A stretch of 64,000 nucleotides of DNA from Piper betle (lineage: Eukaryota > Streptophyta > Magnoliopsida > Piperales > Piperaceae): contig JAURVB010012639.1 of the NCBI GenBank assembly GCA_033002965.1, positions 124,001 to 188,000 on the forward strand. The letters run 5' to 3'. The notes under the pieces are model-generated. The model did no database searches and had not been told where the DNA came from. It worked only from the letters and a program-made list of their open reading frames with translations. The translations under genes and the position numbers were made by a program. Of this stretch, positions 1-11,879 are shown piece after piece (positions within the stretch are counted from its first letter, which is position 1; each line of letters begins with the position of its first letter).

Positions 1-1256
1 TTTGTTTGTGGATCGACTGAGGTGGAGTTGGGGTTCGTGATCTCGTTGCTGTAATGGATTTGAATTTTGTGTGGGGTTTGCTTGATTGTGATGAATAATG
101 GTTTTGTGGATGCAATGTTGATGGAGACGGACGAATGATAGCGATTGTTTGTTTGCGTTTGTGGGTCGATCAAGGGCGTGGTCAGGGCTCTTGATCTCGA
201 TGTTTTTGGTTGTGGGGAAGTTTAGATGGTTCTTGATCTCGGTGCATCATTTGAAATTTGTTTGTATGATCCTTTGTTGAAATGGAGTGAAGAGAGAATG
301 GTTCTGCTATGGAAGTTTTGGTAGCTGCCGTTCAATCCTCTTATTCTTTTCTTCGATTTGTTCGCTGTTTCGAAGCATGATTTGTAGGGGAGAATCAACA
401 ATGGAGGGTAATCGCTGTTGTGCAGGGATTGCTGAAATGTACCTGTTTTCCTCTCTTTATGTTATTTTATTTTATTGTGGGTGGTGTGGATTTGAAACAC
501 CGGGTTCTTGTTCAATGAATGTGATTTGAGAAGACTGGTTGAAGATATTTGATACTTTGCCTGTTCAGTAAGTCCTTGCGGTGAAGAAAGAGAATCTGAA
601 GATTCTGATGAACTGCCCAGCCGGGAAGTGGTGTCAAAATGATTGATGGTTTATGTGCTTGCATTAGGAATTGTTTGGAATTCCTTGTGAAAGGAGGAAC
701 TGCTCGGAGTGAATTGGGGGTGGTGTTTTGCATTATTGGATTGGCTGCTTAGCGGATTATGGGGAGAATAATTGTCTTGTTTTTCACAGGGATTGGCGTG
801 CGAGGGCCTGAAATTTCTCGTTATTTCGGACAATGGTTGCTCCTGTTTTCTAAGCTTATCGGAAAAGATTTCAACTAGTCACTCTTCTTGATCGTTGAAT
901 GACATTGAAGATTCAACACAAAGATACTTGATTCTCTGCTGATATGTTGTTTTAGAAAGTTAGTTGATACTCTGCTGATGTAGTGGCACTGCCAAAGATA
1001 TTCCATGGGATTGTTTGGTTGATTTTCATCGATTTGCCATTAACTGGATAATACTTAGTTGAATTATTTCTCATTTCACCCTAGCCTTCTTCTGCACGGC
1101 TTTCATCTAAGCCTTTCAGATAGCTGTTGGCTTCGGGGGCATGTTGCCTAGATAAAATTTGTCAAGTTTCCTACTTTATTATATCTATAAGTTTTATCTA
1201 AAATTTTGTTTTCTTCTACTTGAATAAAGGGAGCTTTTTGTTGTATTTTCATGTAG
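1..1256 (+). other. Upstream region / 5' UTR or intron of the CID gene
   Basis: T-rich DNA with no convincing coding exon. It ends in a pyrimidine-rich tract and an AG acceptor at 1255-1256, directly before the PAM2-bearing exon. The start codon of that gene must lie in this stretch or left of the window, because the exon's frame meets a TAG at 1254-1256. I could not choose the start exon. Short ORFs here show no family likeness. Confidence 0.45.
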
Positions 1257-2305
1257 AATTCTGGCGAAGATAATGAGGAGGAGAAGCCTGTTAAGTCTGG
1301 CCTAAATCCATATGCAGCTTCATATGTGCCACTATCCCAACAAGCAACTTCTACAGACAGTGCAGCTGGAAAAATGCTGTCTTTGACTGGCCAGAGCACT
1401 GATCAGAAATGCCACCCGAAACAGATTTCTGCAAAGAGTGAAGTTGCAGAGAAAACTGAGCATATAGAACCTGAGGCTAATTTGGATACTTCCAAAATTG
1501 CAGACGATGAAGAACAGTCAGGGGATGATTCTTATGGCTTCGATTGGGAGTACGACTATTATCTTTCTGCACTTGTTGAACATGATGGTGAAATGCAATC
1601 TGAGGTTCCTTCTGACAACATCGACCATGACTTGGCTTTCCTTTCTTTTGTGTACCCTAATGAATCACTTGATGACCTTGTTGATGTGTACATCTCCAAC
1701 GGATTTGATGTGGGATCTGCAATGGATATGATGGGCGCCCTACTTGAGGTAAGCTCACTTTCTTATTATGTTTATGTAATTGTTTATCGTTTAATATCTG
1801 GCACTGGCTGAGGAGCGTCCTCATGACTGCTTAGTATGAGCAGAAGTTATTTGTTATGGGTATTCATTTTAAATCAGTTGTTCCGTTGATCGTCCTATGA
1901 GTTAGAAATTATCACTTTTATTAACTCTTACATTTATGTGGCCTACTGCATAACTTAGAGGAGCTAGTTCTATTGTGCGCAGGGAACTGGATTGGGTGAT
2001 TAATTTGCTCCAATGTTCGTTTGAATCGTTTTCTGTGCAGTTCCTTTTTTGGTTTTGCATAACATGTAAAGAGAATATTTGGTACGGAGATGTTTGTAAG
2101 TGATCATCACTATCTATTTTTTTAATCACTCTGCCAGTTCATTGAAGGGATAGCTATTTTTCAGTTATTCCTGGATTTTAATTTTCGCTCATTGCAGTTC
2201 ACGTCCGGCGGTTCTCAAAGTCGTGGTTTGGATATGTCCGTCCTGAGGGTATCTGTTAATTCTGCTTCTTCTTTCTCTCCAAAGTATAAAAAGAGCACCG
2301 CATGA
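1257..2305 (+). CDS. CID5/CID6: PABP-interacting protein, PAM2 + CUE (CID5/CID6 type), 5' incomplete
   Basis: The clear coding exon is 1257-1748, opening in phase 0 after an AG and ending in phase 0 before a GTAAGC donor. Codons at 1302-1337 read LNPYAASYVPLS, a textbook PAM2 motif that binds the C-terminal MLLE domain of poly(A)-binding protein. An acidic stretch follows. From about 1625 a CUE-type helical bundle reads LAFLSFVYPNESLDDLVDVY and continues NGFDVGSAMDMMGALLE; CUE domains bind ubiquitin. PAM2 plus CUE is the domain pair of Arabidopsis CID5 and CID6. A possible last exon is 2198-2305, after TTGCAG and ending in TGA. It would add about 35 Ser-rich residues and is uncertain; an in-frame acceptor at 2138 is an alternative. 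The start codon was not found. Expected role: cytoplasmic mRNA translation or stability through PABP. Confidence 0.8.
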
Positions 2306-3227
2306 AGGTCTCACCTCTGGGGGTGAAAAGGATTTGATCGCTGTCTGTAACAAGATTTTTGACTTTTGTTTTACACGGGGAGACGATGGACTGTTGTATA
2401 TGACTTTCATCATGTCAACGATTTGTATTCATCGACCGTTTCATTGTGGTGTGGATAGGGTATATGCTTTTGGTTAGTTGATATACATGGCTCATTAAGG
2501 CCAGCCATTTATAGGTTCACTTAAGTTGTTTTTTGAGCATATCGTTGGTGCCCTAAGAGTTATCTTTTGGGTTCTACACAATGGGCAGGGAAATGCATTC
2601 ATGATTGTTGTGTACAGAAATTTGCTCTGTGGTTGCCACATTACCAGGGATGTTCAAGATGCGAGGTCTCATCTCTGGAGACTTTCTAAAGTCCAATCTT
2701 TTGAACAACGCAGTGACACGGAGATAAACCTGGCTGTTGGCAGAGTATTGATTCATCACATCCTAGCTAAATACTGAGCAGCTTTGACTCCATACATTTT
2801 TAAATGTCTGTAACTCAGCTAGTGGCGCATGCATGTAACCTGTCATGTCCTTTGATAGTCAATGTGTCCCGTACTCGATAAGCAATTCTGGGTATTGAGC
2901 TTTGTGTGGGCGGCAATAGGTGTGGAGCGCACGTTGTGGGCATTAATCCGTCCAAACTTGTGTGTAACAAAGTTTACATGACGTAGCGAGGAACGGCTAA
3001 TTAGCTTTCTCGGTGCAGGTTGGGGTGGCAACATGGTTGCTAATATGTACAATTTTTCTAATTTTTATGATCAATATCGGTAGAAGTAGAACATAGGGTT
3101 TTTTGTTAATAATGGTTTCTTGGTTATATGTGTAGCGCATATTTTTCGTAATTTTGTAGCCATTAATGTAGATTATCATACCACGGTCTCAATTTTCACA
3201 GCAGTCACTTTTAAATGGTTTTGGACT

Positions 3228-3230
<3 letters not shown>
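2306..3230 (+). other. Presumed 3' UTR and intergenic DNA after the CID gene
   Basis: No exon recognised. It is T-rich with moderate GC up to about 3050, which fits a long transcribed 3' region. The ORF at 2526-2777 shows no family likeness. The stretch ends at a (TA)n tract. Confidence 0.3.
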
Positions 3231-3264
<34 letters not shown>

Positions 3265-4047
3265 ATATCATACAAGGAGGATGTAATGTTTCAGCCGTTG
3301 GATCAAATCCGGCTGAAACATGCCCCCCACTTCCCCTTTTTTCAGCCGTTGGATTTAATCTAACGGCTGGATAAAAAAATTTTTTTGGCATTGCCGCTGC
3401 TGCCGGCCGACGAGTCGCCGCCACCTCGGCTGGCGCGACGCCACCCCTGCCCTGCCCGTCGCCGCCCCGTCGGGCGACGGGGTGGCAGATCTAACCGCCC
3501 GCCTCTTCCCTGCCAGCCAGTCGCCCCGCCGCCGAGCAACACCACCGCCACCCCGTCCCCCGCCCGCCACCCCGCCGCACGACGCCCCAGTCCCCCCTCC
3601 CCCGTCCCCCGCTCGCCACCCTACCACGCCCCCCTAGGCCCCTGCCGCCACCCCGTGGCGCCCCCTCGGCCCCCGCCGCCACCCCGCCGCGCCCCCTCGG
3701 CCCCTGCCCGCCACCCAGTCGTGCCGCGCCCCTCGGCCTCCGCCCGCCACCCCGTCGTGCCGCGCCCGGCCTCCGCCCGCCACCCCGTCGTGCCGCGCCC
3801 CCGCCTCCGCCCGCCACCCCGTCGTGCCGCACCCCCTGTCCCCTGTCGCTGCCGCCCCCAGCCGTTGCTGTGGCCGAACACCCTTCCCGCCCCTTCTGCT
3901 GTCGCTGCTGTTGCGGCGCCGGCGGCCCTTTTTTTTTGATCTTGGCCATTGGATGCTAATCTTAATGGCTAAGATCAAACTCCAACATAGCCAAGATAGC
4001 TGTGGTGGAGTACGGGAAAAAGTTTTTCTTATATATATATATATATA
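3231..4047. mobile_element. GC-rich-core element inside a (TA)n microsatellite (member A)
   Basis: Both ends are TA repeats (3231-3262 and 4031-4047). Next to the left tract is a hairpin with perfect 10-bp arms, TGTTTCAGCC at 3287-3296 and its complement at 3311-3320. Near the right end is a second hairpin, GATCTTGGCCATT at 3938-3950 against 3964-3976 (12 of 13 paired). Between them, about 3390-3920 is extremely C-rich on this strand, with repeated CCGCCACCCCGTCGTGCCGCG-like blocks that keep long frames open on both strands. Those frames are low-complexity and not genes. The architecture matches member B at 32.0 kb. The likely class is a non-autonomous element targeting (TA)n, like rice Micron; no transposase is present. 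Confidence 0.6.
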
Positions 4048-4273
4048 AATTAAATGCAGGGAGTTAAAAATAGAAAGTTGGCCGTCGGTGATGTGTTTCC
4101 CCACCACCGTCCATTTATTCCCTTCCCTCATTCTTCCCTTCCATTCCTCTCCTCCATTGCTATATTTGCTGTTCCTTTTTGACTGGGAAACAAAAGAAAT
4201 GTGGTTGTAATGCCTTTATGAGGTGGAAATGCTTCTCCTTTCTTCCATGCTTGAATTGGTTTTTGGGTGGAAT

Positions 4274-4290
4274 TGAGCATCACTCTCTCT
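4274..4290. repeat. Short CT microsatellite
   Basis: A run of CT dinucleotides upstream of the DnaJ gene, probably in its promoter or leader. The surrounding 4048-4463 holds nothing else I can assign. Confidence 0.5.
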
Positions 4291-4463
4291 CTCTGTTGTA
4301 AAAGGTGTTGATCATTTTTGTTAGTTGTGTTTTTTTTGGACTTTTTTTTAATGTTGTATTAGTTTTAATAATCAAATTGTTATTTTTCATGGGTTGGAGG
4401 TGATCGATTCTGAATTTTTCGTTTTCTGGATTTTTTTCTTTTTGACAGTATATTTTGCTTTGG

Positions 4464-4790
4464 ATCATTGATCTAGATTGAAGAATGTGGTCAAGGTATT
4501 GCTTTTTGTTTGCAATAATGGTTGCTCTGAATCATTGATCTGGATTGAGGAATGTCGTCAAGGTATTGCTTTTTGTTTGCAATAATGGTTGCTCAGATTC
4601 ATTGATCTGGATTGAAGAATGTGGTCAAGGTATTGCTTTTTGTTTGCAATAATGGCTGCTTTGGATCGTTGATCTGGATTGAGGATTGTGGTAAAAGGGT
4701 TGTTTTTGTTGTGAATAATTGTTGTTATGGATCATCATTGATCAAGATCGAGGAGTGTGGTATAAAGGTGCTTGTCTTTGTTTGCCTTGC
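4464..4790 (+). repeat. Five-copy 67-bp tandem repeat in the DnaJ leader
   Basis: The motif ATCATTGATCTGGATTGA and its following sequence recur with starts at 4464, 4531, 4598, 4665 and 4734, so the spacing is 67, 67, 67 and 69 bp. Each unit carries a GTGGTCAAGGTATTG block and a TTTGTTTGCAATAATGG block. The first four copies are nearly identical and the fifth is diverged. The array ends about 75 bp before the DnaJ start codon and therefore lies in the 5' UTR or proximal promoter. Confidence 0.85.
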
Positions 4791-4865
4791 CACTGATTGT
4801 CCTTGAACTGGGCGGAGGAAGAGACGTCATATAACAAAGGGGTGGGGTGGAGGGGGAGGTTGGAT

Positions 4866-7374
4866 ATGGGTGTTGATTACTATAACATATTGAAGGTTAG
4901 GAGGAATGCCACTGACGATGATCTTAAGAAGTCCTACCGCAGGCTGGCCATGAAATGGCACCCGGACAAGAATCCCGACAACAAGAAGCAAGCCGAGGCT
5001 ACTTTCAAGCAGATCTCTGAGGCCTATGAAGTAAAAATTTTACCTTTTCCTTATTTTGTTCGATTCGTTTGGTTCAAAATTTGGAATTGATTGCCATTTG
5101 ATCTGCCAAATTTTGCTGTTGAAATGCTAGTAATGTGGTGTCTTCTTTTAACAATTCTATTGGAACTCAGTTTTTAGATTTGTAACTCTTGAAAGAATTG
5201 CGGAACTTGTAAACTTAAGAAATGGGAAACAAGTGCTACATTTTTTATGTAATTGTCAATAGCATTTTTCTTCTACTGTTTATTTACCTTGATTTTCCAT
5301 TTGATTTGCTAATTGAATATTCTTAAACGGTGTCAAAGTGGCATTTTTTAATTGAAAATCACTGTGGAGTTGCAGTAAGTCACTCATTCGAAAATTGGTG
5401 TTTTTCATGCCGTAGTATGTCAATTGCTACTTTATTTTGTATTTGTTAATGCATATTTTTTCTCCCCAAGCTTTCTCAACTTTAAACCGCCTAACATGTA
5501 CTTCATTTGTTTTTGTTAATATAGGTGCTTAGTGATCCTAAAGAAACGGGCTATCTATGATCAATATGGGGAAGAAGGCCTCAAAGGTGTTCCCCGCCAG
5601 GTGGAGGAAGTGGGCATGGAAATGGCAGTTCTGGCAATTTCAAGGATTTTCATTTCAATCCTCGGAATGCTGAGGACATCTTTGCTGAGTTTTTTGGGAG
5701 TAGCCCTTGGTTTTAATTCACCCAGTCCTGGCAGGTCTATGAAATTTCAAACAGACAGTGGAATGTTTGGAGGATTCAGTGGAGGGGAGAGCATGTTTCG
5801 ATCATACACAGAAGGCACAGGAGCTTCTACTCCCAGGAAGCCTCCTCCTGTAGAAACCAAGATAGCTTGCAGCCTTGAGGAACTTTACACTGGGTCTAAA
5901 AGGAAGATGAAAATCTCTAGAAACATTGTCGATGCTAATGGGTGAGCATTTCCATTTCTCTATGCATAGAAGATTTTAGTTTACAACTTTAAGCCTCCGT
6001 CTTTATTTTTATGTTCAATATTATCCCATCAAAGAACAAATTTTGAATAGCCTTGCTTGAAAAATCTTGTCACTAAGTTTTTCAAATAATTGAGTTGTCA
6101 TTCTGATTGTAGCAAAAGTAGACTTGATATCATTGAGGGGTAATAGCATCAATTGCTTGCCCTTGCTAAAACCATGCATAAAATTAGATTTTGAAGCCGA
6201 TCGAAAAAGATTGAATGGGGGATAGTGTTGGACAAATGAGCTTTAAAAACTGTTTTTTAGTGTAGAGATGCTTGTTAGATGGCATCGCTGGCCGCATTGC
6301 TGCAAACATCAATAGGTAAGAACTGGATTGCTCTTTGTTTCCTTGTTTTCAGCGATGCATCCACCCACCATATCGCTGGTCGCATTGTTGATTTGCTGGA
6401 ATTTTTATTTAGCCGTTTTCTGCCACCGTTGCCTTGGATTGGATTTCTTGATTGGTTCTTTCTCGGTTCCTTATTTGTATTGCCACCTGTGAGGTTTGCA
6501 ATTTCCATATTCCGCTCTATTATTTTTCAACAGATAGCTCATGCCGCCCTATTAACCTAACCATTTACCTGTTATTGAATATGAAAATTTTGCAAACAAG
6601 GAAGACAGGCAGGTCTGTAAATGAGTGAAAACCTTGGAACACCACCATTAAAAAGTGCAACACTTTCATTGTTCATTTTCCATTTAACTTTTGCTGTTTA
6701 TTTTGGCTGGCTTATTTTTCCGTAGTCTTCATAGTGGCTTTAACCTCAGCATATGTATGCTCGGCATCATATGTATACATGAAGCGTAAAACACCAAGTA
6801 GTATTGTCTCATTAATCAAGCAAAACAACAGTAAGCATCTTAGATGAGCAATAATCAACTGAAGACTTGAATTCCATGTTTATAATAAGTTATCTACATT
6901 AAGCTGATAGATATGGCATCTGCTTCTAATGACAGGCGCTTACAACCAGAAACAGAGTTTTTAACAATTGATGTGAAGCCTGGGTGGAAAAAGGGAACAA
7001 AGATATCATTTCAAGACAAGGGAAATGAGTCACTGAACCAGCTTCCAGCAGATCTTGTGTTTGTAATAGATGAAAAACCCCACGAGGCCTTCAAAAGAGA
7101 TGGAAACGACCTACAAATTACCCAAAAAATTTCGCTTGCAGAGGCACTTGGAGGTGTAACAGTGATCCTAAAAACCCTTGATGGGCGCACACTATCCATT
7201 CCTCTGAATGATATTGTAAGCCCTGGTTTTGAGTATATAATAACTAATGAAGGAATGCCCATTGCCAAAGAACCTGGGAGAAGAGGAACTTTAAGAGTAA
7301 AATTTGATGTGAAGTTCCCTTCCAAGCTAACATCTGAGCAGCAAGCAGGAGTAAAACGCATTTTAGGAGGTTAA
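4866..7374 (+). CDS. DnaJ/HSP40 type II (DNAJB-like) co-chaperone, reading frame broken by three small indels
   Basis: Exons are 4866-5030, 5525-5941 and 6936-7374, with phases that fit. Exon 1 opens [20 protein letters not shown] and carries the J domain with HPD at residues 32-34, which stimulates Hsp70 ATPase. Exon 2 holds the rest of the J domain, a Gly/Phe-rich linker and the start of the C-terminal substrate-binding domain ([20 protein letters not shown]). Exon 3 supplies the second beta domain ([18 protein letters not shown]) and ends [15 protein letters not shown]. No zinc finger is present, hence type II. Exon 2 changes frame at about 5539-5542, in the C run at 5592-5595, and at the TT of 5707-5708. 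The last two shifts sum to three missing bases. The protein signal resumes in the right frame each time (for instance [14 protein letters not shown] in a second frame), so this is either a fresh pseudogene or sequence error. The ATG at 4866 matches the family start. Confidence 0.85.
5942..6935 (+). other. Large intron of the DnaJ gene
   Basis: A 994-bp intron between a GTGAGC donor and an acceptor ending GACAG. It contains an open frame at 6279-6560 rich in hydrophobic residues that matches no family I know and is probably chance. Confidence 0.7.
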
Positions 7375-7948
7375 GTGATGATCTTCATACTGCTTTCATA
7401 GTTGTATTATAGTTTCGTGTGTAATATAGTTTCCACTACCCACTGTATAATTCTTCCTACTTTTAAAGCTTGCTGTAAATGTTGCTCATCATGAAAACCA
7501 ACTTTTATGTCATTGTATTGGTTAAGAAAAACTTTGCAAAATACATTGCTGAGTAGGTATATCTCTAACAAATCTCTTTAGTAAGAAAAATAAACCTCTC
7601 TAAGCATAATATTGATCTTTTTATATTTCTAATTCCTGTAATGGTTGGGGGCAAATTCTATGCAATATTACATATTTCTGTTTGCCTAATTCATTTACAT
7701 AGAGTATGACGTGATGATCTTAGTCCAAACTTACAAACTCTTGAGATCAAAATTTAAGGAATGAAGCTTTCCTAACACCACAAATTATCACTGATGTGAA
7801 GAAGCTAAAAGATCTCTTGGTCACTATTTTCTTTTGCAGATGATTAGAACACATGGTCTCCCAACTCTTTTTGACATGATTTACTCTGATATATATGTTT
7901 TGATAAATGGGTGTAAAACCTTTGGGATGCAATTGTTTGAGGGATTCT
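7375..7948. other. Tail-to-tail intergenic space
   Basis: 574 bp between the stop codons of the plus-strand DnaJ gene and the minus-strand SERINC gene. It is AT-rich and presumably holds both 3' UTRs. No other feature seen. Confidence 0.5.
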
Positions 7949-10900
7949 TCACATTGGTTCAACTGTTTGCCTGCTCTTCCAAATAACTGGAGCAACCATT
8001 TTCCAAACTGCATTGATGGCAAAAAGAATAATTTTAATTATTTGTATGATAATAATTCATGATGCTTTGACTTGTAAATAGAAACTTTAATGCATGGAGG
8101 TGTATTTGAAAAAAATAAAAAAAGATTTATGAATAAATAAATGCACATAACCACAAAGATTTTTAATATTATTTTTAGCCTTGGACCTTAATGTTTTGGT
8201 TACATCCATACTTTGTGCAAAATCTCTTAAAATTAATTTAATATCCAATACAAAAATTAGGGTAAAATCTAGTATATTATTAGAGCTGATAGTACTTATA
8301 AAAATCTAATTTGGTTAACTATTTAAAGGGATGATTTAAGGCCAACAAATTACACTTGGGCTAGTTCGTTAATTACACTTAGCCCAAATGATATAAGAGT
8401 ATATAGCCCTACTCGATTTATACAAGCTATACTTGGAGAAAGAAGTTTTTCTATATAATCTCTTAATAAAAAATTTCATGACAGATTATGGCAATTCTGA
8501 AACTTTGTTCCAAAGACATGTAAATTACTCACTATAGATACAAGCTGCTAGCCATTCATTTGCAACTTTAACCCAAGTACTTGTCCATCCAACATCAATA
8601 GTCCATCTGAGAAAAAAAATGCTCATGAATCTTAATTTAGGTGAAACAATAAGATTAAGTACACTACATATTGTAGAAGAAAAAATAAAACCATTTACTT
8701 AATAATATTACTCCTTTTTTACCAAACAAGAATATAATTTACTCTAGAGTTTTGTGCAGAAGATTTTTATTAAGTTAATCTTCTTAACTTTTAATGGTAT
8801 TGTGTGTATAATTTACTTACTTTTGTATACTATGGTGTAGATTCCAACTGATAAATAGCATTGCAAAGTACATGGATGCCATTGCAAAAACAAAATGGAA
8901 GAACCCATAACCATATGGAACATCATCTGGAGATTGTGACTCCTCTTTCTTGAACTGTTCATATACATAAAATATTATGCATTAAAAAGCTTACTTAAAT
9001 ATAAATAAAAAATAAAAAAATATTTAAATATGAATAATAAATAGAATGTTGCAAACTAATTACCTCAAAGTATTTTGAATCTATTCCTGTAGCAAATGTT
9101 GCTATGACCATAGCAAGGAGTGCAATCACAAAGCTCTGTCAATGTAATCATGTAGAAGGTTTAGCTTTAAAATATAAATTAAATTAATATAAACATTATT
9201 GAATAATGTGCAACCCAACTATTGCATTATATGTGTAATATATATGTTTGTCATGTTTCAGTGTTTACTAGCTTGTTTCCAAGTCTGTTATTATGCTGTT
9301 GTTGTTTGTTAGATTATGATATGTTAGTTATGATTCTTGTTTGTGGTTGTAACAAAATGAAGTCTACAAAGAGAAGAAGAAGGGAGTCCCTATTCCTGTT
9401 TAATTGTTATTGTTTATGAATCTCAATAGAAATAATTAATTTTTTTTCCTAATTTTTCTTGTATTAGTGCACATTGGTTTATCATTTAGAACTAAATATC
9501 AATTATAAAAGAAGATATTCATATTTTTTATAATTCTAAAATTAAATATCCGTAGAGTATTACTAAAGCAATATATCTTGATAAGTAGGCATGAAAGATT
9601 TTCAAAAATTATTCGCACATCCTATACCCATCAGGTAGTATCTGATATATTAATAGAGGTATATTTATATATCTTGAACTTGATTAATTACTTTAAAAGA
9701 ATGACTTAAGCTTATTATTTTGTGCGTGAGTCGGGTCCTTACAAAGTACATTTATAAAATTGATAAATATATTTAACAAATTGGCTTGATAATTTTACTT
9801 GAAATTAATAGACAATAAAAGTCAACTTTTAATTTTATTTTAATTAATAAATGCAAAGAATAATAGAATTTGTAATCCAAGCTAAATGAAGAATTACTAT
9901 GATTGTGAGCCAATCTTTATTTGTGGCCACTTCTGCCTTTTTGTTGCATAACACTGTTGGCGGTTCACTGTGGACATAAACAAATGATCAAAATATGATA
10001 AAATAAGTGTTGAATATATACTATAAAGGAGATAGCACAATATTGTCCATTAGATTTGAGTGTCTTACCTTCTCAAACCACACCAACAAATAAACACAAC
10101 ATACAAACCCATTAATCCTGGGGCAAGAAAGCCTCCATTAACCTATAATATTGGAAAATATTGAAAGAAATTTCTTGAGAAACATGCTAATATATAGTGC
10201 TTTAATTTGAGAAACTAGATAAGCTTTGAAACAAAAATAAGAGATGATAATATATGTATGTCTTACTTTTGAGTGGAGTGAGACACATATCATGAGTTGG
10301 ACTAGCAAGAAGGTCCAAGTGATGAAAACCAGGTTTAGTGTGCATGATAGTTTGGGGACATACCAAATGTACATCAAAACTATCCCACATGTAGAAGCCA
10401 CATATGAAGTTGCTGCCAGTGCATGTACATGGATCCGACTACAATTCAACATTCATAAACATTATTTCTTTTTTTTCAAGCTAAAATTTCAATGCATTGT
10501 AATTGTAAACAAAGAATTAGCAAAATTATTTTGTGGGTCTTCCTCTTCTTTTCACAAGGCACTGGGGATAAGAGTTTGTTGTTAGCCAAGTATTAGTTCC
10601 CAGATGGAGATTAAAATTAGGTTCAGCAAAGGCTCATAAAATGTGTGGTATCCGAGTCAGTTCATGTCACCGTTCTCGTCTTTTAAAAGTAGCAACCAGA
10701 TAAAAGATTACTTAGAAGAGGCTTCTCGATGCCCAGAAAAAGCTGGTAGGACAAGGTTAAAAGCCACTTAAAAGTGGAGGTGAAATAGTGACATGTTGTG
10801 GGAAATGGGGTTTGAGCAAACTAAATTGATAGTTGATTGACTTTGGAATAAAAACTTACTTGGATGAGCCACTCAAAGAAAAGAAATTAAGATGTTATTG

Positions 10901-11879
10901 CATACCACTTAAATATATACTTCTTGGAAGTGAGGTAGTCATTCAACCATGATACAAAACTGGTTATGCTGATGAGTTGAATGAGTAGAAAAATCCTGAA
11001 ACCATGATCATCATAATCAAAAGTTCATAGCATTTCAAAAGAATCAAAGAGAATGATATTAATGGGGAATGCTCACCCAGCACCAAAGAGAGCTATTTTA
11101 CCTGCAAAAAATGACTCAAATTAGACTTGAGTGTATAAATAAGAAGATTAGTTGGTTAAATAAGAAGAAATGTATATCTTGTAAAACATGTTGGGCACAC
11201 TAACCATAGAGTTGAATGATAAAACTAGGAATGAAAAATGGAACAACCATCAAACAAATCCACAATGTGATCTTGGGCAACCACCATCCAGAATGCCAAT
11301 GCTCTCTTTTCTCATACAACTTTGAAGTCCCAATTGTGGTCAGAAACATTATGAAGTAAAATATCTTTCTCATGAGTAAAGGTTATAAACTGAAATATGT
11401 ATCAAGAATTCTGAATTTCACAAATCCATTTGCTTATTGCAGGAAGGATACAGAGCAACCAAAGCTCACACGGAGTACACCTTCTGTTCCCAAGCAATCA
11501 GATGCCCCCTGACATCCTTCTAATCCTGCATGAGAAAATGTGTTCATATAAATTTTGCTCTCTCCTTGTTCAAATGATGCAAACTTGGTTAAAAGACGTT
11601 GTCAAAGAGAGAATTTTTTATAAGGTTGATGGAATTACTCTGGAGGTCTGAGAGAGCAGCCTGGGCATAGTCCCTGACCACCCAAGCAAGAAGGCTGGTG
11701 ATGAGGAAGATGAGGCCATACACATATCTTGCCAACCATGGATTAGGCCCCATGCAGAACTGTCTGCAACATGACCTTTCCATCAACTCCAAGAACCTCT
11801 CTCCCCTGCTCATCCCCACCTCATCACCACCTCTCCTCCATCTCTCCTCTTCTTGCTGCCTCTGATCCTCCACATACAT
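7949..11879 (-). CDS. SERINC family multi-pass membrane protein (MEE55-like), complete
   Basis: Twelve exons on the minus strand, all phases consistent: 11639-11879, 11452-11525, 11205-11364, 11077-11101, 10906-10995, 10267-10438, 10069-10142, 9898-9967, 9064-9135, 8821-8954, 8533-8606 and 7949-8007, giving 414 residues. Family landmarks read in order: NPWLARYVYGLIFLITSLLA, GASDCLGTEGVLRVSFGCS, HWHSGWWLPKITLW, ATSYVASTCGIVLMYIWY, GLMGLYVVFICWCGLRSEP, PYGYGFFHFVFAMASMYFAM, KWTIDVGWTSTWVKVANEWL and a tail beginning WKMVAPVIWKSRQ. About ten membrane spans are expected. SERINC proteins are implicated in serine-derived lipid synthesis and membrane lipid handling. The closest plant relative I recall is Arabidopsis At4g13345 (MEE55). 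Exon 4 is only 25 bp. If intron 11 were retained, translation would stop three codons past its donor at 8525. The chosen ATG at 11879 gives a hydrophilic N-terminus; its exact position is the least certain part. Confidence 0.92.

Noticed and set aside
3385..3949. Long open frames on both strands in the GC-rich core (Pro/Arg-rich or Gly/Arg-rich)
   Set aside because: Low-complexity products of CCGCC-type repeats inside a transposable element; no start context, family match or splice structure.
6279..6560. 93-residue hydrophobic frame in the DnaJ intron
   Set aside because: Lies wholly in an intron bounded by good splice sites and resembles no known membrane protein.
7747..8022. 91-residue minus-strand frame
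   Set aside because: Wrong frame over the last SERINC exon (7949-8007); the true frame there matches the family C-terminus.
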